Source: Shewanella sp. c952 | GTDB lineage: Bacteria > Pseudomonadota > Gammaproteobacteria > Enterobacterales > Shewanellaceae | Reading direction: 5' to 3' | NCBI RefSeq assembly: GCF_019654975.1 | Contig: NZ_BPEW01000006.1 | Location: 62,001 to 126,000, forward strand | DNA length: 64,000 nt | Shown: in pieces, positions 24,836 to 34,758 of the stretch | Numbering within the stretch: the first letter of the stretch is position 1 | How the letters are laid out: every line of letters begins with the position of its first letter | Position numbers and translations under genes: made by a program | The notes under the pieces: generated by a model | The model's database searches: none | The model's input: the letters and a program-made list of their open reading frames with translations, nothing else | What the model was told of the DNA's origin: nothing

Positions 24836-26752
24836 TTATTTTATTGGGTGAACAGCTAACACATCGACTGAAGCACCTTGGCCATGACAAGTGGCACAAC
24901 TTTCAGTTCCAGATGTTGCATCAGCTTCTGTGCCGTTAAACACACCTCCTTGCTGGGTCATATGACTCTTAGATGTGTCGCTGGTATGACAGGCGCTACA
25001 GATGGCTGATGTAGGGCTAGTAAAACTGCCGTCGTCAAAGGCTAATGGCTGCACTGCACTATTAAGTGGCAGCGCTGCCGTAAGCACGCCTGCAGCATCT
25101 TCGGTGTGGCATTGGGCGCAGTTACCTATGTTGGCTGGGTAGTTAATATCTGGGTAGCTTTCACGTGACCCTGCATGCAGAGTGTGAGCTAAATGTTTGT
25201 AGTCGCTTGTTGTTGCTTGCGGATTCTTAGCGGTTTCATCAGCTATCTTAAAGTTGTTGTGACAGAGCTGACATTGACCCTCTGCATCGTTTCTCTCTCC
25301 ATTATGTATTTTTAAGGCAGAGAGCAGATGACAGCTTGAGCACGTCTCGTTAGTCACAACAACTCGGCGACCAACATCTGTAATTGCAGTGGCACTAAAG
25401 AATTGATGGCTAGATTTAAGGTTGGTTGTGTTGTCTGTCTCTGCACAATTTGCCAGCATATCGTCATCACTACATAATTTACCTTGAATAGCTAAGGTAC
25501 CTTTGTCATCCGCAAGTTCAGCTGGAACAGTTAAGCCCATTATCTGATAATTAAAGATGCCATCACTACCAGAGATAGGCGTTATATCTTGTAACTTAAT
25601 AGACTTAGCGCTTCGAGTTGTATAATCAACACTTACGCCCCAGTTGGCATAAACCCTAAGGTCATTGACAAAGTTAAGCTTGTCGGCGCTATCGCTATAG
25701 ATCTCGTTAGTGGCTGGATTAGATAACCTCACCGCTAAATCAACCGTGGTGCTATTTAAAGAAGCGCTGACAATTTCAACATTAAATTGGCCAAGAACGG
25801 CATCAGTATCTGCTTGGCTATGGGCACTCATGGTCCAACCTGAGTTATGACAAGCGACACAATTGCTGTTGTCTTGCTGAGTTGGGTGACCCTGCCCAGC
25901 AGGGAAGTCAATATTAGTGTGACAGCTACCACATGCTTCCATTGTAGGAACACGCGCCCAGTTCATGTTTTCAGTTAATGCTTCATCAGCGACATGACAT
26001 GTTTGACAATCTGCTAGTGAGCCTGGAAATCCAGTTAAATGCTTGCCGTGAACCATAGGAGCAAAAACATTATCTGGGTTACTGACCTTATCGGTGTTAT
26101 GACAAGTTACGCAGGTTTCAACCTCGTTGTATTTACTACCATGGAAAGCGAGATCACTGTGACAGCTGTTACAAGTTTCCATCTCGATGAGGTTTCGCGT
26201 GTAGGCAGGGGTGTCACCTTTATCTTGCCAATCATAATGTTGGTTGGTTATTGGCAGTGCTGTACCATCGGGTAGAGAATCGCCGCCAATTTTTATGACC
26301 ACACGTTGGGTGCCGCCTGGCATAAAGCTGACGTCATTCATGCCGTCAAATGCACCACTGAAGGTGTAGCTATATTGACCGTTTTTATGGTCGACAAATT
26401 CGCCGTCACAAACGTCTGAACAAGACTCCGAGGTAAAGTACTGCCATTGACTCGCATTACCTGCATTGGTGTAGCCCATAGGTAGCAGTTGTGCCGCAAG
26501 GTAAGTTGCAGAAGGGATACCGACTACTGGCTCATCTTCCTCATTCGTGATGCGGTAATTAACCGTGGCAATACCAGCATCGAAAGCTACGTCTTTGACT
26601 GTGATATTTAGCTCGGTAATCACTGACGCGGGCGGTCCTCCCGGTTCTCCTGGGTTGCCGGGTGAACCGTCGTCGCCGCCACAAGCGGCTAATATGGCGA
26701 TTAGACCTAGAGGAATACTTTTATGAAGTCGTGATTGGGTGATCAGTTTCAT
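24836..26752 (-). CDS. mtrF: Outer-membrane decaheme lipoprotein cytochrome MtrF
   Basis: 638 residues, almost exactly the length known for MtrF. Lipobox AILAACGG, then DDGSPGNPGEPGGPP. Ten CXXCH motifs: CNSCH, CVTCH, CQTCH, CGSCH, CVACH, then CSSCH, CQLCH, CAQCH, CSACH, CATCH. MtrF is the surface cytochrome of the MtrDEF conduit, paralogous to MtrC. Its ATG follows AAGGAAA and lies 33 bases after the mtrE stop. Cysteine pairs (SCSDVCDG) are present in the N-terminal beta domain. Confidence 0.93.
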   Translation of the reverse strand: MKLITQSRLHKSIPLGLIAILAACGGDDGSPGNPGEPGGPPASVITELNITVKDVAFDAGIATVNYRITNEEDEPVVGIPSATYLAAQLLPMGYTNAGNASQWQYFTSESCSDVCDGEFVDHKNGQYSYTFSGAFDGMNDVSFMPGGTQRVVIKIGGDSLPDGTALPITNQHYDWQDKGDTPAYTRNLIEMETCNSCHSDLAFHGSKYNEVETCVTCHNTDKVSNPDNVFAPMVHGKHLTGFPGSLADCQTCHVADEALTENMNWARVPTMEACGSCHTNIDFPAGQGHPTQQDNSNCVACHNSGWTMSAHSQADTDAVLGQFNVEIVSASLNSTTVDLAVRLSNPATNEIYSDSADKLNFVNDLRVYANWGVSVDYTTRSAKSIKLQDITPISGSDGIFNYQIMGLTVPAELADDKGTLAIQGKLCSDDDMLANCAETDNTTNLKSSHQFFSATAITDVGRRVVVTNETCSSCHLLSALKIHNGERNDAEGQCQLCHNNFKIADETAKNPQATTSDYKHLAHTLHAGSRESYPDINYPANIGNCAQCHTEDAAGVLTAALPLNSAVQPLAFDDGSFTSPTSAICSACHTSDTSKSHMTQQGGVFNGTEADATSGTESCATCHGQGASVDVLAVHPIK

Positions 26753-26785
26753 TTTTATTTCCTTGAATTCCTTTTATTGACAGAG

Positions 26786-28909
26786 CTACATTTGGTAGCT
26801 AAATGTCAGGCCAAAATAGTGAGCGTTATAGTCGTGGCTTAAATCGCCAAAAGTCAGCACGTTGGGGATTGAGTCGACGGATAAACCTTGGTTCAACCAA
26901 TCAGAGTCTTTATAGTTCTCGAAAATCCAATCAAAGCGTAACGCCATTTTCTCAGCGAGCTGATACTTAGCGAAGGCATTAATATTGTGTTTTTCGGAGA
27001 AGTAATCACCGTAAGGAGAAGTGATCCCTTGAATAACATTGGTATCGCTTTGCCCGTCGGCGTATGAGTAATCTAGGCCAAGATTGAGTTTGCTATCTAA
27101 CAAGTTTTGGTAAGTTAACCCTGCACCGACTAATGTGGATTGCTCATCGGTGTTGGCATACCAATTAGCTAAGCCAAAGTTTGAGCTACCAGCTTGGTCA
27201 CTGTCACGCCAATCTTGGTTGAGGTAGGCGTTAAGATTGAAATTCTCGCTTATCATGTAATTGGCTGATATATCGTAGCCTTGGGTATCAACCCGAGTTA
27301 AACCAATTTCTGTATCGTTATAATCGTCATAGCTAGCATGCAAGTTGGCACTAGCAGAAAATGCTGTTGAGCCACTGTAGGCCACGTTAAGTTTATATTC
27401 TTGACGCTGTCTATCTGCAAGGTATGACTTTCTTAAATATGGATTACTCGGACTTGATGTCGTCGTTACAGCTTTATAGGTACTTCCTGTTCTATCACTC
27501 GCTTCGGCTTTTAACCAAGCAGACCAAGCGGGAGAGATTCGGTAGTTTAGCTTTGCATAGAGGCTATTTTGCTGCAGAGAGTCTCGGTCTAAATCGCTAT
27601 AGTCGTTATGGTCATAACGATAGCCGCCATCTACGTATATACTGCGGTTGAAACGGTATTTCGCGCCAACATCGACTAACTGCTTAGTACGATCATACTC
27701 TGGGTTAACAGCGGTGCCTGCATAATAACTATCGGTGATGACTTGTGGATAGGCATTCAGTGCTGTTTTATTGTCTCGATCTGAGTAGTCATAACGCGCT
27801 CTTACGCTTAAGCCTCGTAAAGGTCGGCCAGAGTATTTAAGTTTCATGTCGGTGGTATCAACCTGACCGTCAAGGCTACTGGTTGGCAGTGCGGGGGAGG
27901 GACCATTTATCGTTGCGGGTAGGAAAGCTTGATCTTGAGTAAAGCTGGCAACACTTAAGTTCATGAACACTTGATGACCGTTGCCATTCAGTTGTGCATT
28001 TGCGCCAACTCGATAGGCTTTATTATCAGGTGCCGCAGCACTTTGTCCTGCATAGGCTGCACCAAATGTGGGTGTAAAGGCTGACTCCCAACTAACGGCT
28101 TGATGATCATTCTTGTACTGGCTAAAAGAAGAGTCTATGCCGACTAACCAACCTTTACCGTTAAAGTAGATTTTTGCACCAAATTCATCGGTTGTATCTT
28201 CAATAGGCTGGGCTAGCATGGCACTATTGGTGAGTAAATTACCGGAAAAAGTACGTTTACCTTCACGCTTTTCATGCTGGTAATTAATATCAGCCTTGTA
28301 GAAGCTACCTTTATAGTCAGCTTCTAATAAAAACCTATCACGTTGAGTTTTTAACGCTGTATCGGAAATGTCGTCATTTAGGTTCGACATTTGCCCCGTG
28401 GTTGCACCTGCTTGCCAATCATCGGGCAGAAAAAGCTGATCGCCACTATTCATATAGGGTGTTAGCGCCGCATTGGTGTCGTAGTTCGCTAGTCCTCGAT
28501 AACCTAAAGCGATGGAATATTGGCCTTTACGGCCAGTCTCTATTGCCGCGCTGCCAGTGTCATACCCCAGTTTGTCTGCTGTTATTTTGGTTTGATAACC
28601 ATTTTCTGATTGATAATTAAGGTCAGCCTCTATATGCCCAACTGCACCGTCTGTATCTGTTCCGGTCGTATTACCAAAATGAATGTCACCAGCATCATTA
28701 TAGGCGGCGCCTATGCCCACACTGCCATTAAAGCCTGAGGTTGTTACGCAGCGTTTGCACTCCCACTTTTCGACTTTTGCTTTGTCGCGGTTGGCATTCT
28801 GGACGCCGTAACCTGTTGCATGCACCGATGTTATAGATGCGCTGACAGCCAACGCTATTAGAGAAAGCTGCAACGGCTTATTGATATGGAACTGTATACT
28901 TTTCATCAT
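26786..28909 (-). CDS. mtrE: Outer-membrane porin MtrE (MtrB paralogue)
   Basis: About 707 residues from the first ATG after AAGGAG (28909; a GTG two codons earlier is less likely). A signal peptide ends near SVHA/TGYG. It has the MtrB-type CKRC pair in EKWECKRC and the same N-terminal GYGVQNANRDKAK text as MtrB, followed by an extended beta barrel ending in phenylalanine-containing FSYQM. It should hold MtrD in the outer membrane. It begins 12 bases after mtrD. Confidence 0.93.
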   Translation of the reverse strand: MMKSIQFHINKPLQLSLIALAVSASITSVHATGYGVQNANRDKAKVEKWECKRCVTTSGFNGSVGIGAAYNDAGDIHFGNTTGTDTDGAVGHIEADLNYQSENGYQTKITADKLGYDTGSAAIETGRKGQYSIALGYRGLANYDTNAALTPYMNSGDQLFLPDDWQAGATTGQMSNLNDDISDTALKTQRDRFLLEADYKGSFYKADINYQHEKREGKRTFSGNLLTNSAMLAQPIEDTTDEFGAKIYFNGKGWLVGIDSSFSQYKNDHQAVSWESAFTPTFGAAYAGQSAAAPDNKAYRVGANAQLNGNGHQVFMNLSVASFTQDQAFLPATINGPSPALPTSSLDGQVDTTDMKLKYSGRPLRGLSVRARYDYSDRDNKTALNAYPQVITDSYYAGTAVNPEYDRTKQLVDVGAKYRFNRSIYVDGGYRYDHNDYSDLDRDSLQQNSLYAKLNYRISPAWSAWLKAEASDRTGSTYKAVTTTSSPSNPYLRKSYLADRQRQEYKLNVAYSGSTAFSASANLHASYDDYNDTEIGLTRVDTQGYDISANYMISENFNLNAYLNQDWRDSDQAGSSNFGLANWYANTDEQSTLVGAGLTYQNLLDSKLNLGLDYSYADGQSDTNVIQGITSPYGDYFSEKHNINAFAKYQLAEKMALRFDWIFENYKDSDWLNQGLSVDSIPNVLTFGDLSHDYNAHYFGLTFSYQM

Positions 28910-28921
28910 TGCCACTCCTTG

Positions 28922-29887
28922 TTAGCGCTGTAGCAGCTTGCCAGATGGATGGTTAGAGCCATGTACTTGTGAATGGCAGTTCATACAGCTTTGGCCCGCA
29001 TTAAATGCGTTGGGGTTTCCACCGAATACGGCATTTGAGGTGTGTCCAACAGATGCGTGACATTGTTGACATAACATAGGCGGTTTACTTATCAGCATCG
29101 CTTCGTTGACGCTGCCATGTGGATTATGACAAGACGCACAATCTTCTGTAACCGGCGCATGTTCCCATAATTTTGGTCCACGTTTTTCGGCATGGCATGA
29201 GTAACAATTTTCATTGACGCTCATCTGCTTTAAGCTGGCATCTGCAAGCGAACCATGTGGGTTGTGGCAGTCACTACATACCATCTGTTGCCATTTAAGT
29301 GGGTGAGAAGAACGTTTATTCATGTCAGCTTTTTGCTGAGTGTGGCAATTGGTGCATACAGCAACTTCAGTTGCTCTATCTGCGATAGGGTCGTGTCCAG
29401 TATGGACTTGATGACAGTTGGCACAGCTGACATCAGCATTGTCGTGATGATTGCCGCTCCAAGCCATGCGTTCATCATCGTTATGGCAACTCATACAAAC
29501 GCTGTTTTGTTTTTCAGCGGGAACGGGTGAATTTGAACCAAATGTAATCATTGGCTCTTTACCACCACGGTTATGTGATCCTAGTGGACCGTGACATGCT
29601 TCGCATTGAAGATCTGCCATTGGCGAACCTTTTACATCGGCATTACCGTGAACACCGTCGAATAGTTCCATCACTTTAGGGCTCTTTCTGTGACACATTA
29701 GGCAGGTATCAGCACCCTTCGATGAATACTTTCCTTCAGCAAACTTTTTATCTAATAGAGCTTCAACCTCTTTAGGTGGTTGATCGTCCCATGGGGCTGA
29801 CATGACATTAAAGCAAAATGCCATCGTCGTAAGCATTAGCAAGTTCACTAGCTTTGTAGAGAACCATCCTGTGGTCTTGTTCATCAT
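28922..29887 (-). CDS. mtrD: Periplasmic decaheme c-type cytochrome MtrD (MtrA paralogue)
   Basis: 321 residues starting at a double ATG after GGGAATG. Signal peptide to about NVMSA. Ten CXXCH motifs (CLMCH, CEACH, CMSCH, CANCH, CTNCH, CSDCH, CYSCH, CASCH, CQQCH, CMNCH). The body is very similar to MtrA of this window ([37 protein letters not shown]). It is the first gene of mtrDEF, divergent from feoAB. The leader contains two inverted repeats (29905-29917, 29939-29961) and a CRP site further up. Confidence 0.95.
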   Translation of the reverse strand: MMNKTTGWFSTKLVNLLMLTTMAFCFNVMSAPWDDQPPKEVEALLDKKFAEGKYSSKGADTCLMCHRKSPKVMELFDGVHGNADVKGSPMADLQCEACHGPLGSHNRGGKEPMITFGSNSPVPAEKQNSVCMSCHNDDERMAWSGNHHDNADVSCANCHQVHTGHDPIADRATEVAVCTNCHTQQKADMNKRSSHPLKWQQMVCSDCHNPHGSLADASLKQMSVNENCYSCHAEKRGPKLWEHAPVTEDCASCHNPHGSVNEAMLISKPPMLCQQCHASVGHTSNAVFGGNPNAFNAGQSCMNCHSQVHGSNHPSGKLLQR

Positions 29888-29938
29888 GTCATTCCCATTC
29901 CATTCGCTTTTAAAGCGTTCTTTTTTTAGAGTGCTACA

Positions 29939-29961
29939 TTAGTAATTGTGTAAATTACTAA
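29939..29961. repeat. Inverted repeat in the mtrD leader
   Basis: TTAGTAATT/AATTACTAA, 9 bp perfect with a GTGTA loop, about 50 bases upstream of the mtrD ATG. A shorter dyad, CGCTTTTAAAGCG, lies at 29905-29917. Either could be an operator or an mRNA hairpin. Confidence 0.5.
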
Positions 29962-30054
29962 CATAAAATAATAGAACATAAACATGACAAACCCATAACA
30001 TTTAAGTGGGTTCATGCAGTTTTTAACGCTGATCTTTAAGGTGTATTCATTAAA

Positions 30055-30072
30055 GTGTGAGCTAGGTCACAC
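30055..30072. promoter_or_regulatory. Perfect CRP site between mtrD and feoA
   Basis: GTGTGAGCTAGGTCACAC contains TGTGA-N6-TCACA with all ten conserved bases. The distance to the mtrD ATG is about 170 bases, similar to the CRP-like sites before omcA and mtrC, which favours control of mtrDEF. feoA is 260 bases away on the other side. Confidence 0.7.
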
Positions 30073-30106
30073 GCCTTGGGTTCCTCCATTTATTTGAATT
30101 TAGTGT

Positions 30107-30127
30107 AAATAATAACCATTACTATTT
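30107..30127. promoter_or_regulatory. Weak Fur-like site
   Basis: The A/T-rich dyad around AATAATAACCATTACTATT matches 12 of 19 positions of the Fur consensus. Suggestive because of the feoAB context, but weak alone. Confidence 0.35.
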
Positions 30128-30210
30128 AAGGGGTATAAGCCATTACTCATTTATCTGGTATGAGGTCATTTATTAGTTGAGAGATTTGTCACATAATAGA
30201 GAACACAATT

Positions 30211-30229
30211 GAAAATTATTATCGTTTAC
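30211..30229. promoter_or_regulatory. Fur box upstream of feoAB
   Basis: The minus-strand reading GTAAACGATAATAATTTTC matches 14 of 19 positions of GATAATGATAATCATTATC. It lies about 100 bases before the feoA ATG, a normal place for iron repression of ferrous iron uptake. Confidence 0.6.
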
Positions 30230-30331
30230 AGTCTGAAATGTTGATCTAGGTAAAGTTATTGAGATCAACAGTCCTTTAGAATCAGTATCAATTCAAAGAA
30301 AGTTGAGGCCTGTAATTAGGTGGGATGCACA

Positions 30332-30571
30332 ATGAAGTTAAGTGAACTAAATCCGGGCGATTTCGCCAGAATTTCTCAAGTAGGGCAAATTGACCTACCA
30401 GCAGTTGTTAAACGCAAACTCCTATCGATGGGGATCACTCCCAACACTCGATTTTCTTTGATCCGCAGAGCGCCAATGGGCTCGGGCGTAGAATTAGATA
30501 TCCGAGGCAGTAAATTATGCATGCGTCGCGATTTAGCAGATATTATAGAGGTTGAAAAAGCGAATGGATAA
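30332..30571 (+). CDS. feoA: Ferrous iron transport protein A
   Basis: 79 residues from the ATG at 30332, which follows AGGTGGG; an upstream in-frame GTG adds four unlikely residues. It is the small cytoplasmic SH3-like FeoA partner of FeoB: MKLSELNPGDFARISQVG at the start, then RKLLSMGITPNTRFSLIRRAP, typical of the family. Its end overlaps the feoB start by 8 bases, so translation is coupled. Confidence 0.95.
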   Translation: MKLSELNPGDFARISQVGQIDLPAVVKRKLLSMGITPNTRFSLIRRAPMGSGVELDIRGSKLCMRRDLADIIEVEKANG

Positions 30572-32858
30572 GCAATTTAATTGCGTCACCGTCGGTAACC
30601 CGAACGCGGGTAAGTCGACACTTTTTAATGCTCTTACTGGCTCTAACCAACAAGTAGGTAACTGGTCTGGAGTTACTGTTGAAAAGAAAACAGGGCAATT
30701 CGCGCTGCAAGGTACCGATGTTTTTCTTACTGACCTTCCCGGTATTTATGATTTATTACCTGCTGGTAACAGTTGCGACTGTTCTTTAGATGAACAAATA
30801 GCGCAGCAATATCTTGCAGATCAGCCAATCGACGGAATTATTAACCTTGTTGATGCGACCAATATTGAACGTCACTTGTACTTAACCGTACAACTGCGTG
30901 AACTTGGTATTCCGTTAGTTGTAGTGCTGAACAAAATAGATGCTGCGATTAGTCGTGGTATTCATATTGATGTCGCACAGATGAGCAAAGAGCTAGGTTG
31001 TCCAGTTGTGGCCGTGTGCTCTCGCGATGAACAAGACATTGAGAAGGTGAAACAACAATTTGTTGCTTTACTCGATGGTAAAGTTTCTGAAGCGCCTCTA
31101 GTACTTGATTACGATAATGAAATTGAGTCTGGTGTTAGTAACCTGCTTGCTGCCGATGACAAGTTGAGTCGAGGGCGTGCACTTGCGATGCTCGCTAATG
31201 GATTAGGCTGTGGTAAGTGTAAAAACAGTCAAATGGTTAGTGAAGTAGAGCAATACTCTCAAGCACTGTCTGCTCAAGGTAAAGATATTGAAATTATGGT
31301 GGCCACCACACGCTTCAACTTCGTTGAGCAGGTGTTTACTGGTTCAGTCAAAAGTGACAATGCCGAAACATTAACCGATAAACTAGATAAAGTGGTACTT
31401 CACCCAGTTGCAGGGATCCCTGTGTTCTTGTTTGTGATGTATTTAATGTTTATGTTCAGTATCAATGTTGGTAGCTCTTTTATCGACTTCTTTGATATCG
31501 CAGCAGGGGCTATTTTTGTTGACCATTTCGGCGCATTAATGTCCAGCCTAGGTTCACCTGAATGGTTAGTGACTATTGTAGCCGGTGGTGTTGGCCAAGG
31601 TATTCAAACGGTTGCCACGTTTATTCCGGTTATTGCGGCGCTATTTTTAGCCTTATCAGTACTTGAAGGTTCTGGTTACATGGCGCGAGCAGCGTTTGTT
31701 GTTGATGGGTTGATGCGCCGCATTGGTCTTCCTGGACGTGCTTTTGTGCCTATGATTGTTGGCTTTGGTTGTTCAGTGCCAGCGATTATGGCAACTCGTA
31801 CGCTAGGTAGTGAGCGTGAACGTATTGTCACTGGAATGATGGCGCCGTTTATGTCATGTGGTGCACGCCTTCCTGTATATGCATTATTTGCAGCTGCTTT
31901 CTTCCCTGAATCGGGTCAGAATTTAGTGTTCTTGCTATATATGATTGGTATTTTTGCTGCGATTGGCACCGGCTTATTGCTACGTTCCACTTTACTGCCA
32001 GGCTCAAGCAGTGCGGTAGTAATGGAGCTACCTAGCTATGAAAAGCCTAAGTTCAAAACAGTAATGGCGCGAACAGGTAAGCGAACAAAGAGCTTTATTA
32101 TGGGCGCGGGTAAGACGATTGTTATCGTTGTCACCTTGCTCAACTTCGTTAATGCTATTGGTATTGATGGAACATTTGGTCACGAAGATAGCTCTGAGTC
32201 AGTACTCAGTGTTGCAAGCCAAAAAGTTACTCCGTTATTTGCACCTATGGGTGTAGAGCAAGATAACTGGCCTGCAACCGTAGGTATTATCACCGGTATC
32301 TTTGCAAAAGAGGCAGTGGTTGGGACTTTGAATAGTCTTTACTCTGACAACAGTGCAGGCGATGAAGACTTAGCGCCGCTATCTGAGACCTTTGCTGAAG
32401 CTTTTGCAACTATCCCTGAGAATCTATTTGGTATTTCACCTGAAGATCCATTGTCTATATCTGTTGGTGATGTCTCTTCAGTTGAAGCTGCGTCAGAAGA
32501 ACTAGAAGTTGATACTTCAACCTTTAGTGCGCTGCAGGCTGGTTTTTCTGGGGTAATAGCAGCATTTGCCTACTTATTGTTTATATTGCTTTACACTCCG
32601 TGTGTTGCTGCAATGGGTGCACTTGTGAACGAGTTTGGCGGACGCTGGGCTGCATTCGCAGGACTGTGGACCTTTGGTCTAGCATATGGCACTGCGACGG
32701 TATTCTACCAAGGCGCTACGTTTGCTCAGCACCCTTTGCAATCAAGTTTATGGATTGGCTTCTTTACTATCGCGTTAGTTGTATTTTATGTATGGCTGAA
32801 GAGGAAAGGGCGAAAAACGCAAACCATTATTCCTGGTATTAAAGTGATTACGGAATAG
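30564..32858 (+). CDS. feoB: Ferrous iron transporter FeoB
   Basis: 764 residues from the ATG at 30564 (overlaps feoA). The N-terminal G domain shows G1 GNPNAGKST (11-19), G3 DLPG near 60 and G4 NKID near 120. A polytopic membrane domain follows, with two gate regions (for example GFGCSVPAIMATRTL and a C-terminal TPCVAAMGAL), as in FeoB. It imports Fe2+ across the inner membrane. No feoC follows; a terminator lies 32 bases downstream. Location beside an Fe(III)-reducing system makes functional sense, since that system releases Fe2+. Confidence 0.96.
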   Translation: MDKQFNCVTVGNPNAGKSTLFNALTGSNQQVGNWSGVTVEKKTGQFALQGTDVFLTDLPGIYDLLPAGNSCDCSLDEQIAQQYLADQPIDGIINLVDATNIERHLYLTVQLRELGIPLVVVLNKIDAAISRGIHIDVAQMSKELGCPVVAVCSRDEQDIEKVKQQFVALLDGKVSEAPLVLDYDNEIESGVSNLLAADDKLSRGRALAMLANGLGCGKCKNSQMVSEVEQYSQALSAQGKDIEIMVATTRFNFVEQVFTGSVKSDNAETLTDKLDKVVLHPVAGIPVFLFVMYLMFMFSINVGSSFIDFFDIAAGAIFVDHFGALMSSLGSPEWLVTIVAGGVGQGIQTVATFIPVIAALFLALSVLEGSGYMARAAFVVDGLMRRIGLPGRAFVPMIVGFGCSVPAIMATRTLGSERERIVTGMMAPFMSCGARLPVYALFAAAFFPESGQNLVFLLYMIGIFAAIGTGLLLRSTLLPGSSSAVVMELPSYEKPKFKTVMARTGKRTKSFIMGAGKTIVIVVTLLNFVNAIGIDGTFGHEDSSESVLSVASQKVTPLFAPMGVEQDNWPATVGIITGIFAKEAVVGTLNSLYSDNSAGDEDLAPLSETFAEAFATIPENLFGISPEDPLSISVGDVSSVEAASEELEVDTSTFSALQAGFSGVIAAFAYLLFILLYTPCVAAMGALVNEFGGRWAAFAGLWTFGLAYGTATVFYQGATFAQHPLQSSLWIGFFTIALVVFYVWLKRKGRKTQTIIPGIKVITE

Positions 32859-32889
32859 CAGTATTAGCGTATAATCTGAGTGTATAGAT

Positions 32890-32917
32890 AAAAGCAGCGA
32901 TGATTCGCTGCTTTTTT
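32890..32917 (+). terminator. Rho-independent terminator after feoB
   Basis: AAAAGCAGCGA/TCGCTGCTTTTTT stem with a TGAT loop, about 30 bases past the feoB stop. Confidence 0.9.
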
Positions 32918-32970
32918 GCCTTTAAATGGCTATGCTGTAACCATTAACCCGTGTTTTTAAGCGTGAACCG

Positions 32971-32999
32971 TTGACCCTACTAGGGATCTGTAGGATTAT
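32971..32999 (+). promoter_or_regulatory. Candidate sigma-70 promoter of glnS
   Basis: TTGACC, 17-base spacer, GATTAT, placed about 40 bases before the glnS ATG. The -35 is good, the -10 moderate. Confidence 0.5.
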
Positions 33000-33039
33000 G
33001 CTTTTTCGCCATTAATCATCGTTCGCAAAGAGGAATTCC

Positions 33040-34710
33040 ATGAGTCATGTGGACACTGAAGTACGTCCTAGTAACTTCATACGTAGTATCATAGATGAAG
33101 ATCTTGCCAGCGGTAAGCACAGTGCTGTGCATACCCGTTTTCCGCCAGAACCAAACGGTTTTCTTCATATCGGCCACGCCAAGTCAATCTGCCTAAACTT
33201 TGGCATCGCACAAGACTACCAAGGTCAATGTAACTTACGTTTTGACGATACCAATCCTGAAAAAGAGGACATTGATTATGTCCACTCTATTCAGAATGAT
33301 GTGCAGTGGCTCGGTTTCCAGTGGAGTGGCGATATTCGTTACTCTTCAAACTACTTTGATCAGTTGCATCAATATGCCGTTGAATTGATCACTAAGGGCT
33401 TAGCTTATGTTTGTTTTTTAAATGCAGAGCAAACTCGAGAGTACCGCGGCACGTTAAAAGAGCCGGGTAAAAATAGTCCTTACCGCGATACAACACCAGA
33501 AGAGAACTTAGCGCTATTTGAAAAAATGCGTAATGGTGAGTTCAAAGAGGGTGAATGTGCGTTAAGAGCAAAGATTGATATGGCGTCGCCATTCATGTGT
33601 ATGCGCGATCCGATTATTTATCGGGTACGCTTTGCACATCATCATCAAACGGGTGATAAGTGGTGCATATACCCTATGTACGACTTTACTCACTGTATCT
33701 CTGATGCGATTGAGGACATTAGCCACTCGCTTTGTACTCTAGAGTTTCAAGATAACCGCAGGTTGTATGATTGGGTGTTGGATCATTTAGATGATTTTCA
33801 GTCTCCAAGTCGCACACGTCAGTATGAGTTCTCAAGATTAAACCTTGAGTACACGCTAATGTCTAAGCGTAAGCTGAACGACCTTGTGGTACGAAACATC
33901 GTCTCTGGTTGGGATGATGCTCGTATGCCAACGATTGCAGGCTTTAGACGTCGAGGTTATACCGCTGCTTCAATTCGTGAATTTTGTAAGCGTATAGGCG
34001 TGACTAAGCAAGAGAACATGATTGAAGTTGCCATGCTAGATGCTTGTATCCGTGAAGAGCTAAATGAACATGCTCCACGCGCGATGGCTGTTATTAACCC
34101 AGTTAAGGTCGTGATTGAAAACTATCCTGAAAACCAAGTTGAAATAGTTCAAGCACCTATACACCCAAGTAATGAAGAGATGGGTAAGCGCCCACTGTCA
34201 TTCGGGCGCGAACTTTACATCGACGCAGATGATTTCCGCGAAGAAGCAAATAAGAAGTTCAAACGCTTAGTGCAAGGCAAAGAAGTTCGCTTACGTAATG
34301 CTTATGTAATTAAAGCTGAACGCTGTGATAAAGATGCTGATGGCAACGTGACAACAATTTACTGTACCTATGATGATGAAACATTGGGCAAAAACCCAAG
34401 TGACGGTCGTAAGGTTAAAGGCGTGATCCATTGGGTTGAAGCAACGACTGCTAAACCTGCTGAATTCCGTTTGTATGAGCGTTTATTTAATGATGCTAAC
34501 CCAGCTGCTGCAGAATCTGTAGATGAGGTGCTCAATCCGCAATCGTTAACGGTTAAGCATGGATTTGTTGAAGCTGGACTTGTTAATGCTGAAGCGGAAA
34601 AAGCTTATCAGTTTGAGCGTGAAGGTTACTTCTGTGCAGACAATAAAGATTCTACTAAAGACGCTTTAGTGTTTAACCTAACAGTACCACTACGTGATAC
34701 CTTCGCGTAA
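33040..34710 (+). CDS. glnS: Glutaminyl-tRNA synthetase
   Basis: 556 residues, normal for bacterial GlnRS, which charges tRNA-Gln in the cytoplasm. Class I signature HIGH at residues 43-46 in [15 protein letters not shown], and the second signature as LMSKRKL at 273-279. The anticodon-binding beta-barrel half follows ([16 protein letters not shown]). The ATG follows GAGGAATTCC. Monocistronic between two terminators. Confidence 0.97.
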   Translation: MSHVDTEVRPSNFIRSIIDEDLASGKHSAVHTRFPPEPNGFLHIGHAKSICLNFGIAQDYQGQCNLRFDDTNPEKEDIDYVHSIQNDVQWLGFQWSGDIRYSSNYFDQLHQYAVELITKGLAYVCFLNAEQTREYRGTLKEPGKNSPYRDTTPEENLALFEKMRNGEFKEGECALRAKIDMASPFMCMRDPIIYRVRFAHHHQTGDKWCIYPMYDFTHCISDAIEDISHSLCTLEFQDNRRLYDWVLDHLDDFQSPSRTRQYEFSRLNLEYTLMSKRKLNDLVVRNIVSGWDDARMPTIAGFRRRGYTAASIREFCKRIGVTKQENMIEVAMLDACIREELNEHAPRAMAVINPVKVVIENYPENQVEIVQAPIHPSNEEMGKRPLSFGRELYIDADDFREEANKKFKRLVQGKEVRLRNAYVIKAERCDKDADGNVTTIYCTYDDETLGKNPSDGRKVKGVIHWVEATTAKPAEFRLYERLFNDANPAAAESVDEVLNPQSLTVKHGFVEAGLVNAEAEKAYQFEREGYFCADNKDSTKDALVFNLTVPLRDTFA

Positions 34711-34758
34711 TCGTTTTATACTGCTAGGTATTCGTTTGAGTTAATAAACTCAATGATC

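Larger units (their letters stand above)
29888..30331. other. Divergent regulatory region mtrD / feoA
   Basis: About 440 bases without a gene. From mtrD outwards: inverted repeats in the mtrD leader, a perfect CRP palindrome (30055-30072), a Fur-like site (30107-30127), a better Fur-like site (30211-30229), an inverted pair GTTGATC/GATCAAC (30240-30269) containing FNR-like half-sites, and the feoA ribosome site. Confidence 0.65.

Noticed and set aside
11397..29887. Whether the mtr/omc cluster is itself a new system
   Set aside because: The components are recognisable members of the known Mtr/Omc/Und families. Only the gene number, arrangement and regulatory features are reported as of interest.
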